Assembly (NCBI RefSeq): GCF_022869785.1
Contig: NZ_CP094997.1
Span: forward strand, 4,154,001-4,218,000
Length of the DNA stretch: 64,000 nucleotides
DNA from: Dyadobacter chenwenxiniae
GTDB taxonomy: Bacteria; Bacteroidota; Bacteroidia; Cytophagales; Spirosomataceae
Reading direction: 5' to 3'
Shown here one piece after another: positions 14,425 to 23,287 of the stretch. Position numbers and translations under genes: made by a program. The notes under the pieces are model-generated. The model searched no databases and was not told where the DNA came from. It saw only the letters and a list, made by a program, of their open reading frames with translations. Within the stretch, counting starts at the first letter, position 1, and every line of letters begins with the position of its first letter.

Positions 14425-16803
14425 ATGCAGAAAATCTATATCTCCTTCCTGCTCATGCTTTTTGCAGCGACCGCAATTGCTCAAAACGGCAGAATAACTG
14501 GCCAGATCCTCAGCTCAGATGGCTTACCAGCAGAACAGGTCTCCGTCGGCATCAAAGGAAGCTCGAAAGGAACCGTGTCGGACGCTGCCGGAAAATTCAC
14601 CATTGAAAGAGTCAAACCAGGCTCCTACTCGTTACTTGTAAGCTTCGTTGGACTGGAAACACAGGAAAAACCGGTAGAAGTGATCGCTGGCGAAACTGCG
14701 AATGTTTCTTTCACGCTTTCAGAAAGTGCCAACCAGTTGTCGGAAGTAATTGTAAAAAGCGGAAACCCATACAAATCCGACCAGGTTTCTTCAAGTCTGA
14801 AATTGCTTACGCCTATTTTGGAAACACCTCAAAATGTGCAGATTGTAACCTCCAAAGTGCTGGCAGACCAACAGATCATCAGCATGAGCGACGGCTTGAT
14901 CCGCAATGTGAGCGGCGCGACACGCCTGGAACACTGGGGTGATATGTATGCCAACATTACCATGAGGGGCTCACAAATTCAGGCATTCCGCAATGGATTC
15001 AATGTTGTGAGCTCGTTCTGGGGTCCGCTTACGGAGGACATGAGCTTTGTGGACCATATAGAATTCGTAAAAGGCCCCGCTGGTTTCATGTTGGCCAATG
15101 GCGATCCGAGCGGTCTTTATAATGTAGTTACCAAAAAACCTACGGGTGAAACCAAGGGCGAAATATCCCTGACAATGGGCAGCTTCGACTTTTACCGGGC
15201 AACATTGGACCTGGACGGAAAACTCGACAAAAGCGGCAAGCTGCTTTACCGCCTGAACCTGGCAGGTCAGAATAAGAATTCGCACCGTGCATACGAATAT
15301 AATAACCGGTATAGTGTCGCTCCCGTCATTTCTTACCAGATCGATGATAAGACGAAACTGACGGCGGAATACACCATGCAGTACGCAAAAATGTCCGACG
15401 TAGGTTCTTTCTATGTGTTCACGACGGACGGCTACGCAACATTGCCTCGAAATTTTACGGCAATGCCCCCGGGACTTGATCCGACGAAAATTAAAGATCA
15501 GAGCCTTTTTGTAAACCTGCAACACCAGATCAACAGTGACTGGAAGCTGACGGCCCAAGTTGGTTATTTCAACTATCAGCAAAAAGGGTCCAGCATGTGG
15601 CCGGATTCCATCAGCGCGGATGCAAGACAAGTTCGAAGCGTGGGAATATGGGATGCAAAAAGCGAAATGACACTTGCGCAGACCTTTATCAATGGCTCCG
15701 TAACAACCGGCGGCGTGCAGCACAGAATTTTGGGCGGCATTGACATTGGAACAAAAAATTACTTCGCCGACTGGGTGCAATCGCATGCATTGGATACTCT
15801 AGGCGGTCTGTTTGACCCGCGCAACCCTTATTATTCAACCCCAAATAACGGATATCCCGTTTGGGACCGCACATTAAACCTGGAAGCCAGAGCTGTAAAC
15901 GGCGGCGGAACGATGGACCAGAAATACACCGGAATTTATTTGCAGGATGAACTCGGTTTCATTGATAACAAAATCAGGCTGACGCTGGCCGGACGCTACA
16001 CGCACGTGAGCCAGTCGGCCTGGGGTGGTTCTCCTGACAAAGCGAGCCATTTCACGCCACGGGTTGGGTTGAGTATTTCTGTTGACAAAAACACATCTGT
16101 ATATGCATTATATGATGAAGCATTTTTGCCGCAATCGGGAAAATTACGGGGCGGCGGAACCGCAAAGCCCATAACCGGAAGCAACCGTGAACTTGGCGTT
16201 AAAAGAGATTGGGCAGATGGCCGCTGGAATACAACCATTTCGGTTTATCGCATTGTAAAAAATAATGAGATAACAGCAGATCCGTTGAGCGGGCCTACTT
16301 CGGGTTTAAGTGTTGTTTTAGGACAAAAAAGGGCACATGGCGTGGAGTTTGACATCCGCGGAACCATTGCCAAAGGACTTAACCTGACCGCAAACTACGC
16401 TTATACCAATTCGGAAGTGACGAAAGTGACGGAAGGTGTCCAGTCCATCCAGGTAGGCGATGTTATCCCTGGTTTTGCCAAACACACTGTTAATAGCTGG
16501 ATTAGCTACAAAATTCAGCAAGGTGCACTGAAAGGCGCCGGGCTTTCGGGTGGCTTCACCTATTTACTGGACCGTGCCACGTCTAATTGGAGCGCGACGA
16601 ATAGCAAGGTTAACCTGCCTAATTACTTCAAGCTTGACGGAGGCTTATTCTGGGAAAAAGATAAGATAAGGCTTACATTGAATGTGTTCAATGTCCTGGA
16701 TGAATATCTTTATAGCGGAGGTTATTATGATAGTTTGAGCGCATACTACACGCAATCAGAAGCGCCAAGAAACTATCGATTGGGATTAGCTTATAAGTTC
16801 TAA
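14425..16803 (+). CDS. TonB-dependent siderophore receptor
   Basis: A 792-residue outer-membrane receptor. Order of parts: signal peptide (first 19-20 residues, ending in ATAIAQ), a carboxypeptidase-regulatory-like beta-sandwich at about 22-105, plug domain at about 110-230 (LLTPILETPQNVQIVTSKVL, MRGSQIQAFRNGF, DPSGLYNVVTKKP), then a 22-strand barrel ending in the aromatic terminus YRLGLAYKF. The plug sequence is of the FhuA/FepA siderophore class rather than SusC. It is expected to import a ferric siderophore with TonB energy. No siderophore synthesis or inner-membrane transporter genes adjoin. The gene is flanked by terminators on both sides, so it is transcribed alone. Confidence 0.92.
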   Translation: MQKIYISFLLMLFAATAIAQNGRITGQILSSDGLPAEQVSVGIKGSSKGTVSDAAGKFTIERVKPGSYSLLVSFVGLETQEKPVEVIAGETANVSFTLSESANQLSEVIVKSGNPYKSDQVSSSLKLLTPILETPQNVQIVTSKVLADQQIISMSDGLIRNVSGATRLEHWGDMYANITMRGSQIQAFRNGFNVVSSFWGPLTEDMSFVDHIEFVKGPAGFMLANGDPSGLYNVVTKKPTGETKGEISLTMGSFDFYRATLDLDGKLDKSGKLLYRLNLAGQNKNSHRAYEYNNRYSVAPVISYQIDDKTKLTAEYTMQYAKMSDVGSFYVFTTDGYATLPRNFTAMPPGLDPTKIKDQSLFVNLQHQINSDWKLTAQVGYFNYQQKGSSMWPDSISADARQVRSVGIWDAKSEMTLAQTFINGSVTTGGVQHRILGGIDIGTKNYFADWVQSHALDTLGGLFDPRNPYYSTPNNGYPVWDRTLNLEARAVNGGGTMDQKYTGIYLQDELGFIDNKIRLTLAGRYTHVSQSAWGGSPDKASHFTPRVGLSISVDKNTSVYALYDEAFLPQSGKLRGGGTAKPITGSNRELGVKRDWADGRWNTTISVYRIVKNNEITADPLSGPTSGLSVVLGQKRAHGVEFDIRGTIAKGLNLTANYAYTNSEVTKVTEGVQSIQVGDVIPGFAKHTVNSWISYKIQQGALKGAGLSGGFTYLLDRATSNWSATNSKVNLPNYFKLDGGLFWEKDKIRLTLNVFNVLDEYLYSGGYYDSLSAYYTQSEAPRNYRLGLAYKF

Positions 16804-16825
16804 AATTATTTAGAAGATTCCTTTT

Positions 16826-16861
16826 CGGGCATTCAGCGATCACTAGTTGAATGCCCGTTTT
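16826..16861 (+). terminator. Intrinsic terminator after the siderophore receptor
   Basis: CGGGCATTCA pairs perfectly with TGAATGCCCG across a 12-nt loop, followed by TTTT. It ends five bases before the stop codon of the convergent FGGY kinase. Confidence 0.85.
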
Positions 16862-16866
16862 ATTCC

Positions 16867-18327
16867 TCAGACCGCATGCGCAAGCATCAGGCGCGACCCT
16901 TTTTTAAATTTATCACTCAACGCATCGTAGGATTTATGCACTTTGGATACTGCGTCAAATTCCTGCCCAACAGTCGTGAAGGCCTTCATATCAGCGTAAT
17001 GTTCGTAAATACCGAGTGCCTTCAATCCCATCATTGCAGCTCCTACCGCACCCGTTTCGACCGTTTCATTCAATTTTACCTTTTTTCCAAAAACATCAGC
17101 AAGCATTTGGACCCAGATCGGGCTGCGCGCGAAACCGCCGTTGGCATAAATCGTATTGACCTTCTGCATTTCCATCAGAATTTTCCCAACACCAAATAAA
17201 TTCAATAGTATCCCCTCCATCACCGCTCTCGCAAAATGCGCCCGCGTATGCTGGATATCCAGTCCTGTGAACCCGCCACGAACGGTAGAACTCCACAGCG
17301 GCGCCCGCTCACCCAGAAGATAAGGATAGAAAAGAAGTCCGTCAGATCCCGGATCTATTTTCGAAGCTTCGTTAAAAACAGTGTCATATTCCTCTTTTGG
17401 GAAAAAAGTGTTCATTAACCATTCAAAAATCACTGCACCATTGTTTGAAGGGCCCCCGATAATAAATGTGGTTTCGTCCAGCACATAGCAAAAAGTCTGC
17501 ATAAGCGGGTCGGAATAAGGCTTATCAAAGGAAACGCGGACCGCGGCGCTGGTGCCGATTGTTACAGCCATGGAGCCTGTCCGGACCGCGCCGCTGCCCA
17601 GATTGGCCAGGCATCCATCGCTTGCGCCCATGATCAATGCGGTCCCTTCGGGCAAGCCTGCGTCATTTTTGGCTGGTGCATTTTCAATGTGGTAGGGAGA
17701 TACGGCCATAGACAATTTGTCCGCTTTCAAACCCAGCTTTTTCAGCGTATATGCATCCCATTGCAACTCCCGGATATTGAACATTCCCGTGGCTGACGCC
17801 ACCGAATAATCCACCACAAATTTGCCCGTGATCCGATAAATAATGTATTCTTTTATGCCAACAAAATGGCTTGTTCTCTTGTAAATTCCGGGCTCATGCT
17901 GCCTCAGCCAGAGCAGTTTACATACCGGCGTCATGGCGTGAACCGGCGTTCCGTTGTTATAATAGATTTTCTTCCCCACACTTGAAGTCCGCAGCTTGAG
18001 CGCAATGTCGGAACTTCGGTTATCTGCCCAAATAATGAGTTGCGTGAGTTGTTTTCCGTCCTTATCGAGCGCCAGCACGCCATGCATAGCAGCGCTGAAG
18101 CTGACGCCTACCAACTTATGCCTTCCTCTACAAGCCTTCACTACTGCTTTTATAGTTTTACAGGCGGCGTCGTAAATCTCATCAGGGTCCTGCTCACTCC
18201 AATCGGACTGAGGATGATACATTTCGTAACTTTCGCTATGTGAGGCAAGTATATCACCTGAAACAGAATCAAAAGCAACACATTTCACATTTGTCGTGCC
18301 AATATCACAACCGATAATGTAGGGCAT
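16867..18327 (-). CDS. FGGY-family carbohydrate kinase (gluconokinase-like)
   Basis: A 486-residue sugar kinase with the two-domain actin-like fold. The first phosphate-binding motif is GCDIGTTNVKCVAFD near residues 5-19. WADNRS near residue 100 is in the substrate region, and GASDGCLANLGSGA near 230 is the second FGGY signature area. The pattern is closest to gluconokinase and xylulokinase members, so gluconate is the leading but unproven substrate. A gluconate assignment would fit the sugar dehydrogenase 3 kb away. The ATG at 18325-18327 is preferred over an in-frame GTG 10 codons upstream because MPYIIGCDIGTT matches the family start. Confidence 0.85.
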   Translation of the reverse strand: MPYIIGCDIGTTNVKCVAFDSVSGDILASHSESYEMYHPQSDWSEQDPDEIYDAACKTIKAVVKACRGRHKLVGVSFSAAMHGVLALDKDGKQLTQLIIWADNRSSDIALKLRTSSVGKKIYYNNGTPVHAMTPVCKLLWLRQHEPGIYKRTSHFVGIKEYIIYRITGKFVVDYSVASATGMFNIRELQWDAYTLKKLGLKADKLSMAVSPYHIENAPAKNDAGLPEGTALIMGASDGCLANLGSGAVRTGSMAVTIGTSAAVRVSFDKPYSDPLMQTFCYVLDETTFIIGGPSNNGAVIFEWLMNTFFPKEEYDTVFNEASKIDPGSDGLLFYPYLLGERAPLWSSTVRGGFTGLDIQHTRAHFARAVMEGILLNLFGVGKILMEMQKVNTIYANGGFARSPIWVQMLADVFGKKVKLNETVETGAVGAAMMGLKALGIYEHYADMKAFTTVGQEFDAVSKVHKSYDALSDKFKKGSRLMLAHAV

Positions 18328-18332
18328 TTTAT

Positions 18333-18340
18333 CAAATTTA
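18333..18340 (-). promoter_or_regulatory. -7 box next to the FGGY kinase start
   Basis: The minus strand reads TAAATTTG, a perfect TAnnTTTG match. It ends 5 nt before the ATG, so the predicted transcript would have almost no leader. A TTTG lies upstream at 18357-18360 but at a short 16-nt spacing. Confidence 0.35.
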
Positions 18341-18483
18341 AAAGCAGTGGCCGACACAAACCCAGTCGGGTAGTCCGATCATTAATTTAAAACAAATCAA
18401 AAAATCTGAAATCTTGCCAACAACTTGGCATGGATTTGTTATTTTCGCAGAAATAAACGCATAAGATTTAGAAACATTTGACC

Positions 18484-18675
18484 ATGTCCGATACAACACA
18501 TAACGAGACCAGTTCACTTTCAAGCGGAGTTTACGTCGCAGCATTCATCATTCTGTTCCTTGTGCTGGCTGTACTTGCCGACCTGTTTACATTCATTTTG
18601 GGAACAATCGGATTGGTTGTGACATTCGCAGCATTTTACAAAGATAACAGTCACCACGGCGACGATCACCATTGA
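18484..18675 (+). CDS. Small single-span membrane protein with His/Asp-rich tail
   Basis: A 63-residue protein with no recognised family. After a polar Ser/Thr-rich start (MSDTTHNETSSLSSG) comes a long hydrophobic segment at about residues 15-50, enough for one or two membrane spans. It ends with the short charged tail HHGDDHH, which could bind a metal ion. I use the ATG at 18484 rather than an in-frame TTG six bases earlier. It stands alone between the FGGY kinase (divergent) and the phosphoesterase (convergent). Function unknown. Confidence 0.65.
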   Translation: MSDTTHNETSSLSSGVYVAAFIILFLVLAVLADLFTFILGTIGLVVTFAAFYKDNSHHGDDHH

Positions 18676-18713
18676 TTAGCAGCTCGTGATGAGCTGATTC
18701 AGCGCTTATAACT

Positions 18714-19943
18714 TTAACGAACGGCCAATTCGGGCATGGACTGTAATATCTTCCATTCCAGTTGGCCGTTTGTCGTATTCACGGTCCAGGATTCCTCAAA
18801 AACACACTGATCTTCCAAATCCCGATATTCTGCGGTTAACACATCGTCTTTCAACAATAATCTTGCGAAACCATTGTAACCCAGCGAGTGTCGCTTAATT
18901 ACCTTGCGTACCCGGCGATCATAATAACCGATCTTGTCAAGATCTTTTGCTGCCGGCATTGCCGTTTCGACGGGTAATCCACCATGGCCAATGCAGCGCC
19001 CGTAAGCTTGCGGCCCTTTTCCGTTCGTTCCAAAATTATAAACAACCAGCCTGTGATCGTGCCCCCAGATCCAGATTACAGGACGGTTAACCTGGCCCAT
19101 CAGTTCGCGGATTTGCTCGCCTGGCTTGGCATAATCTTCTCTAAATGATGATATATAGGGATGATGGCTTAGAAAGACGATCCCGCGCTTGTCATCAGGA
19201 TTTCCCAGCTGCACAACATCCCGGAGCCAGGCAACCTGTTCTTTTTTCAAATGGCAGTCGGGCGGTGAAAGGATCTCTATAAATGGCCTGCCGACCGAAG
19301 TATAACCCGTATCAATCCCGATAATGCGCCAATGTGCATTTTCAAGACAGAAAAAACCGGCTTGTTGTGACTTTTTCATTTCACCATCCTGAATATACAT
19401 TGCAGGCAGCAAATGCTGAAAGAAAGCATTTCCATTAGAGTACATTTCATGGTTGCCCGACAATGCGAGACTGCCGGAAGCGCCATAATACCAGGATGCA
19501 TGAGGTGCTGTAAAGTTTGCTTCCACCTCTTTTGGCGCACCTACGAAATAAATGTCGCCCATGTGGATTGTGTAATCAGGTGCGTAGCGGGCAACCAAAT
19601 GCGCAACAGCATCGGATTCGGCCGTGTCACTCGCCCAGTCAGAGAGCAATGCAATGGTGATTTTGTCTCTGGATGGAATGGACGACTGTAATGAATAGAT
19701 GCCCGTGTCGCCATTCCTCGGATAAGCCTGGTAAGGATGCCGCGGTCCAAAACGACTTTTTAAATAGTGCCATGCAAATCCTAACAGATTGGTCTTAAAA
19801 AAGTTAGAGACTACATTGGTAACGCTTGAAGTATCCTTGACATGCTTTTCATAGAGTTCCAGTTGGGTTTTTGCATGATTCTCGGCTTCACTGTGGCCTA
19901 GGTCCAGGTATTTTTTGGTTCTTTCTTCTGCTGACTCGGGCAT
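18714..19943 (-). CDS. Calcineurin-like metallophosphoesterase
   Basis: A 409-residue protein with the full metallophosphoesterase motif series: ALLSDWASD near residue 100, MGDIYF near 148, SGNHEMYS near 182, FLSHHPYISS near 270 and WGHDHRL near 308. These supply the Asp, His and Asn ligands of a dinuclear metal site. No signal peptide is visible, so cytosolic action is likely. The 90-residue N-terminal extension is charged and lacks a known domain. The substrate is unknown; family members cleave phosphomonoesters or phosphodiesters. It converges with the small membrane protein gene and stands alone. Confidence 0.85.
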   Translation of the reverse strand: MPESAEERTKKYLDLGHSEAENHAKTQLELYEKHVKDTSSVTNVVSNFFKTNLLGFAWHYLKSRFGPRHPYQAYPRNGDTGIYSLQSSIPSRDKITIALLSDWASDTAESDAVAHLVARYAPDYTIHMGDIYFVGAPKEVEANFTAPHASWYYGASGSLALSGNHEMYSNGNAFFQHLLPAMYIQDGEMKKSQQAGFFCLENAHWRIIGIDTGYTSVGRPFIEILSPPDCHLKKEQVAWLRDVVQLGNPDDKRGIVFLSHHPYISSFREDYAKPGEQIRELMGQVNRPVIWIWGHDHRLVVYNFGTNGKGPQAYGRCIGHGGLPVETAMPAAKDLDKIGYYDRRVRKVIKRHSLGYNGFARLLLKDDVLTAEYRDLEDQCVFEESWTVNTTNGQLEWKILQSMPELAVR

Positions 19944-20087
19944 ATTAGAAATTCGCTGATGGTCGGATGTTACCGGTAAATAAAATGATTAGTTGATTAA
20001 CCTCAACGATTTCCTTGAAATTTCCAGGCCAGAAAGGCATGAGTGTAACCGTTTATCAAGATTGAGCCTAATTATTTATACACCGGG

Positions 20088-20118
20088 TTGACAATCGCTA
20101 ACCTTAGAAGTACCTTTC
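20088..20118 (+). promoter_or_regulatory. Predicted promoter for the DinB-like gene
   Basis: TTGA at 20088-20091 is followed after 19 nt by TACCTTTC at 20111-20118, close to the TTTG/TAnnTTTG pair of Bacteroidota primary promoters. The start codon is at 20155, giving a leader of about 33 nt. Confidence 0.5.
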
Positions 20119-20154
20119 ACGAAAAATAAACAACCACCATAAACACAAGATCGA

Positions 20155-20673
20155 ATGAAAAAACTGGCTATTACACTCATGTTATTTTTCGCTGCAAGCG
20201 CTGCGTTTGCACAGTCAACGATTATTGCAAAACAAGTTGCTGACTGGGAAAGAGCTAAAAAATACACGCAGGCATATCTGGATGCCATGCCGGATGATGG
20301 TTATGCTTTGAAACCGACGCCTGAAATTCGTTCTTTTGCCGGACAGATGGACCATATTGCAGATGCCAATTTCGCGTTCGTTTCCGCTGCGTCCGGCAAG
20401 AAAAGTCCGTTTGAAGGTTCGGCAGAAAAAATGACTGATCAATCCAAAGCTGCTGTTTCCAAGGCGGTTATGGATAGCTACGATTTTGTAATCAATACAT
20501 TAAAAGGCATGACGGAGGCTGATCTTGCAAAAGACGTGAAAGTGTTCGGCATGGATATGAAGGCGGGCGCTGCATTTGAAAAAGCTTTCGAGCATCAGAC
20601 GCACCACCGTGGACAATCAACCGTTTACATTCGCATGAAAGGCGCGACGCCTCCAAATGAGATGTTGTTCTAG
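20155..20673 (+). CDS. Exported DinB-family protein
   Basis: A 172-residue protein with a clear signal peptide (MKKLAITLMLFFAASAAFAQ) followed by a DinB-like four-helix bundle. The metal-binding histidine triad is visible: His67 in QMDHIADAN, and two histidines in HQTHHRGQ near residues 147-151. Most DinB-fold proteins are cytosolic thiol-dependent metalloenzymes such as bacillithiol transferases. The export signal is therefore notable, though secreted DinB proteins are common in Bacteroidota. Substrate unknown. It is monocistronic, with its own promoter and a strong terminator. Confidence 0.85.
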   Translation: MKKLAITLMLFFAASAAFAQSTIIAKQVADWERAKKYTQAYLDAMPDDGYALKPTPEIRSFAGQMDHIADANFAFVSAASGKKSPFEGSAEKMTDQSKAAVSKAVMDSYDFVINTLKGMTEADLAKDVKVFGMDMKAGAAFEKAFEHQTHHRGQSTVYIRMKGATPPNEMLF

Positions 20674-20680
20674 TCACAAA

Positions 20681-20706
20681 AAAGGGATCTCACGATCCCT
20701 TTTTTT
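20681..20706 (+). terminator. Intrinsic terminator after the DinB-like gene
   Basis: GGGATC-TCAC-GATCCC followed by seven T, and preceded by six A, so it can also act leftward. Its right edge touches the stop codon of the convergent glycosyltransferase. Confidence 0.92.
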
Positions 20707-21691
20707 ATGCCTTTGCCTTTGACTTGATGTTATAGAGGTTCAATGCAAAGAAGCTGTACAGTTTCATAACTGCGGGCGGCAGCACGAAGTCGCGGATAAC
20801 CTCCTTTTTTTTCTCCGGCGAAGGATCCCCAGTTGCAAGATATTTCACCGCATACTTCAGTCTTGGCCAATAAGTATTCCCATATTCCTTCGAAAACAGC
20901 AGCTTGTAATAGTAAGTGGCAATGTTCTTTTTTAGTTTATCATCGTATTTATAGTCCAGCTCCTTGTTAATGTTGGAATAAAGCTGAATACGATTAAAAA
21001 GGAAATCGGCGCCGTAATGGTTGTCCGCAAAGCTTGCCCCGCCCCTGTTTTTTCTGTAAACTGACATTACTTCGTCAATATAGCCAATCGGGCCGCGGGT
21101 TGCGAACATGATATTTCTTGGGATATCTCCACTTGTCGACAGGTTAGTCCATTCAGGATCAGGATGTTTGGCAAAATCTTCTCTGCGAAACATCAAACTT
21201 GATGTGGCGATAAAACAAAGTTCGTCCTCTCCTACCAGGTCATCCACCGTGATTTCCGGCTTTGAAAGCGTATTAACCAGATAAGGCGGCGCGGCGTTAT
21301 CATCAAAAATCACGCGTGCATTGTGGTAACAAGCTGAATAATGCGGATTTGCGTCCAGCATTTCAACTTGTTTTTGCAGCTTGTGCGGAGAAATCAGGTA
21401 ATCATCTCCGTCGAACTGAGCTATATATTCACCTTTGGCGGCTGCAAACGTGGCAAGTGCATTGAATTTTCCATTGAGCCCCATGTTTTTCGGATGAAGC
21501 AAAAGCCTGATCTTATCGGGAAACTTTTGCTGGTAAGCTTTCAAAATAGCCGCTGTATTATCCTTAGAGCAATCGTCCCCTACAACAATTTCAAAAGGAA
21601 ATGTAGTCTGCTGCATTAAAATCGAGTCCAGCATCTGCGCTACAAACTTTTCGTGGTTGTAAGTGACAACACACACACTCACTTTTATCAT
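20705..21691 (-). CDS. Family 2 glycosyltransferase
   Basis: A 328-residue GT-A fold glycosyltransferase. The start VSVCVVTYNHEKFVAQMLDS and the nucleotide-binding segment IVVGDDCSKDNT lie at about 4-45, followed by the metal-binding DGDDYL (DXD-type) near residue 95. No membrane segment is seen, so it acts at the cytoplasmic face. The class transfers a sugar from a nucleotide sugar to a glycan or lipid-linked acceptor; donor and acceptor are unknown. It lies about 7.7 kb from the main glycan island and on the opposite strand to most of it, so it may serve a different product. Confidence 0.88.
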   Translation of the reverse strand: MIKVSVCVVTYNHEKFVAQMLDSILMQQTTFPFEIVVGDDCSKDNTAAILKAYQQKFPDKIRLLLHPKNMGLNGKFNALATFAAAKGEYIAQFDGDDYLISPHKLQKQVEMLDANPHYSACYHNARVIFDDNAAPPYLVNTLSKPEITVDDLVGEDELCFIATSSLMFRREDFAKHPDPEWTNLSTSGDIPRNIMFATRGPIGYIDEVMSVYRKNRGGASFADNHYGADFLFNRIQLYSNINKELDYKYDDKLKKNIATYYYKLLFSKEYGNTYWPRLKYAVKYLATGDPSPEKKKEVIRDFVLPPAVMKLYSFFALNLYNIKSKAKA

Positions 21692-21723
21692 ATTTACTAA
21701 TCATGTTGAAGCACTTCGAGCCG

Positions 21724-21731
21724 CAAATTTA
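21724..21731 (-). promoter_or_regulatory. -7 box for the family 2 glycosyltransferase
   Basis: The minus strand reads TAAATTTG, a perfect TAnnTTTG match, 33 nt upstream of the start codon. No clear -33 element is seen. Confidence 0.35.
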
Positions 21732-21832
21732 ATTCTTTTATTCCCATTTACCTGAATTGCGATATTTTAAGGCAAGGAATGTGACGGATTGCGGCCCGGA
21801 CAATAAACTTATATCATAGCCGAATAAATTCC

Positions 21833-21866
21833 ATTGACCGTCATTAATTTGTAAACTCTACATTTG
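21833..21866 (+). promoter_or_regulatory. Predicted promoter for pgeF
   Basis: ATTG at 21833-21836 (one mismatch to TTTG), a 22-nt spacer, then a perfect TACATTTG at 21859-21866. The start codon is at 21893. Confidence 0.55.
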
Positions 21867-21892
21867 TAAAATTTACCAAGAATTCCGTTTCA

Positions 21893-22663
21893 ATGTCTTC
21901 AATAGCAACCAGCGCGGTAAAGCCGCTTTTCAGAAGTCCTGAAATATTTTCCGGATTTAGAAGCCTCATCGCGGCGGAAAGCACGCGGCACGGAGGCGTT
22001 AGCGAAAGTCCATATCAATCACTGAATCTGGGTGGCTCGCAGGACGATCCCGACAATGTTCTAGAAAACAATTTGCGGTTTTTCAATGCATTAAATGTTT
22101 CTTTTGAAACAGTTGCCAAGTCACATCAGGTGCATGAGGATAAAATCCTAAATGTTCAAAATCCCGGTCGATTTGAAGGTTATGACGCGCTGATCACAAA
22201 TAAGGCTAACATTCAATTGGCAGTAACCGTTGCAGATTGCACGCCTGTTCTGATTTTCGATCCAGTTACCAGGAGCATTGCTGCTATTCACGCTGGCTGG
22301 CGGGGAACGGTCAAACGCATTGTCGGCAAAACTGTTTCAATGCTTCAAACAGAGTTCGGCATCGACCCTAAGGACTGCGTCGCTTACGTTGGAACCTGCA
22401 TTGACGAATGTTCTTTCGAAGTTGGCGAAGATGTTTCAGACCATTTTGAAGGAAGATTCAAGCGGTTCGACATGGAAAAGAATAAATATTTCGTGGACTT
22501 GAAAGCAGCTAACCGGGACCAGTTAATTTCCGCAGGCTTGTTCCCGGATAACATTCAGGTTTCTAAGTATTCCACGGTCCTGAATAATGACGATTATTTT
22601 TCTTACCGCTTCGAAAAGGGTTTCACAGGCAGGATGCTGGTCACAATCGGAATGCTTGGCTAA
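21893..22663 (+). CDS. pgeF: PgeF/YfiH-type multicopper-like purine nucleoside enzyme
   Basis: A 256-residue member of the YfiH/DUF152 (Cu-oxidase_4) family. The zinc or copper site is formed by a His in AKSHQVHED near residue 80, the Cys in VADCTPVLIFD near residue 118, and the His in IHAGWRGTVKRIV near residue 134. These proteins have been described both as laccase-like and as enzymes acting on adenosine and inosine. PgeF in E. coli also edits misincorporated serine in peptidoglycan precursors. The function here cannot be chosen from sequence alone. It is transcribed alone, from its own promoter to a strong terminator. Confidence 0.88.
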   Translation: MSSIATSAVKPLFRSPEIFSGFRSLIAAESTRHGGVSESPYQSLNLGGSQDDPDNVLENNLRFFNALNVSFETVAKSHQVHEDKILNVQNPGRFEGYDALITNKANIQLAVTVADCTPVLIFDPVTRSIAAIHAGWRGTVKRIVGKTVSMLQTEFGIDPKDCVAYVGTCIDECSFEVGEDVSDHFEGRFKRFDMEKNKYFVDLKAANRDQLISAGLFPDNIQVSKYSTVLNNDDYFSYRFEKGFTGRMLVTIGMLG

Positions 22664-22673
22664 GGCATATATG

Positions 22674-22707
22674 TTAAGAGGCAGCACTTTGCGGTGCTGC
22701 CTCTTAA
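22674..22707. terminator. Bidirectional intrinsic terminator
   Basis: A 14-bp perfect stem (TTAAGAGGCAGCAC with its complement) encloses a 6-nt loop. It lies between convergent pgeF and the lysine-rich protein gene. The T tract is weak, but the stem is long and symmetric. Confidence 0.75.
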
Positions 22708-22725
22708 ATTCAGTCCTTATTAATC

Positions 22726-23148
22726 TTATTGCGCTGGCGTTTCAACCACTGTTTGCTCAGCAACTCCGGCAGGCTTTGCCGCCGAACGGGATGTGCTGCG
22801 AGCCGCTGGCTTAGCACTTACTGTCTTTGCAGGAACGGGTTTCGCAGGAGCAGCGACGGTGGCTTTGGATGATGCGGCAGCAACCAACGCGGCAACCTTC
22901 GCAGCTTTTTCCTTTTTGCCCTCTTTTTTACCCTTATCCTTTGTTTTTAGCTTTTTTTCAGCGTTTTTAGCATCTTTTGCCTTCTTTTTCTCTGTCTCCT
23001 TTTCAAATTTAGCTACCTTTTTAGCCAGTTTGGCAGCTGCTTTTTCAATGGACTTTTTTATTTTCTTGGAACCTGCAGAAACTGCAGCGATTTTGCCGGA
23101 AAGCGTTTCTGCAATTTCGGTCGTTAATTTTTTTGTGGCAGATTTCAT
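22726..23148 (-). CDS. Lysine/alanine-rich histone H1-like protein
   Basis: A 140-residue low-complexity protein. Residues 1-30 are mildly amphipathic, 30-80 are an almost uninterrupted Lys/Ala/Glu helix with KKAKDAKNAEKKLK-type runs, and 85-140 are Ala/Pro/Ser/Lys-rich with PAKPVPAK-like units. This composition resembles eukaryotic histone H1 tails and bacterial H1-like proteins such as chlamydial Hc1. A role in coating or condensing DNA is plausible but rests on composition alone. There is no signal peptide or membrane segment. An alternative is a ribosome- or RNA-associated basic protein. Confidence 0.7.
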   Translation of the reverse strand: MKSATKKLTTEIAETLSGKIAAVSAGSKKIKKSIEKAAAKLAKKVAKFEKETEKKKAKDAKNAEKKLKTKDKGKKEGKKEKAAKVAALVAAASSKATVAAPAKPVPAKTVSAKPAARSTSRSAAKPAGVAEQTVVETPAQ

Positions 23149-23287
23149 AATGTTGTTTTAAAACAAGTAAAGTTTTCACTCGGACCGTTTTACGGAAACG
23201 CGAGCGCGAACGTGAGGATATGTTAACGCATTTATAACCTGCAATTACTGCTTAGAAGCGGTAAACACCAAATATCTTATATTATAT

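Noticed and set aside
14971..15786. 271-codon minus-strand open frame inside the siderophore receptor gene
   Set aside because: Antisense shadow of a conserved TonB receptor; the product is Cys/His-rich without family resemblance.
22793..23161. Ala/Phe-rich plus-strand frame opposite the lysine-rich protein gene
   Set aside because: It is the complement of Lys/Ala codons (AAG/GCN gives Leu/Phe and Ala), a composition artefact.
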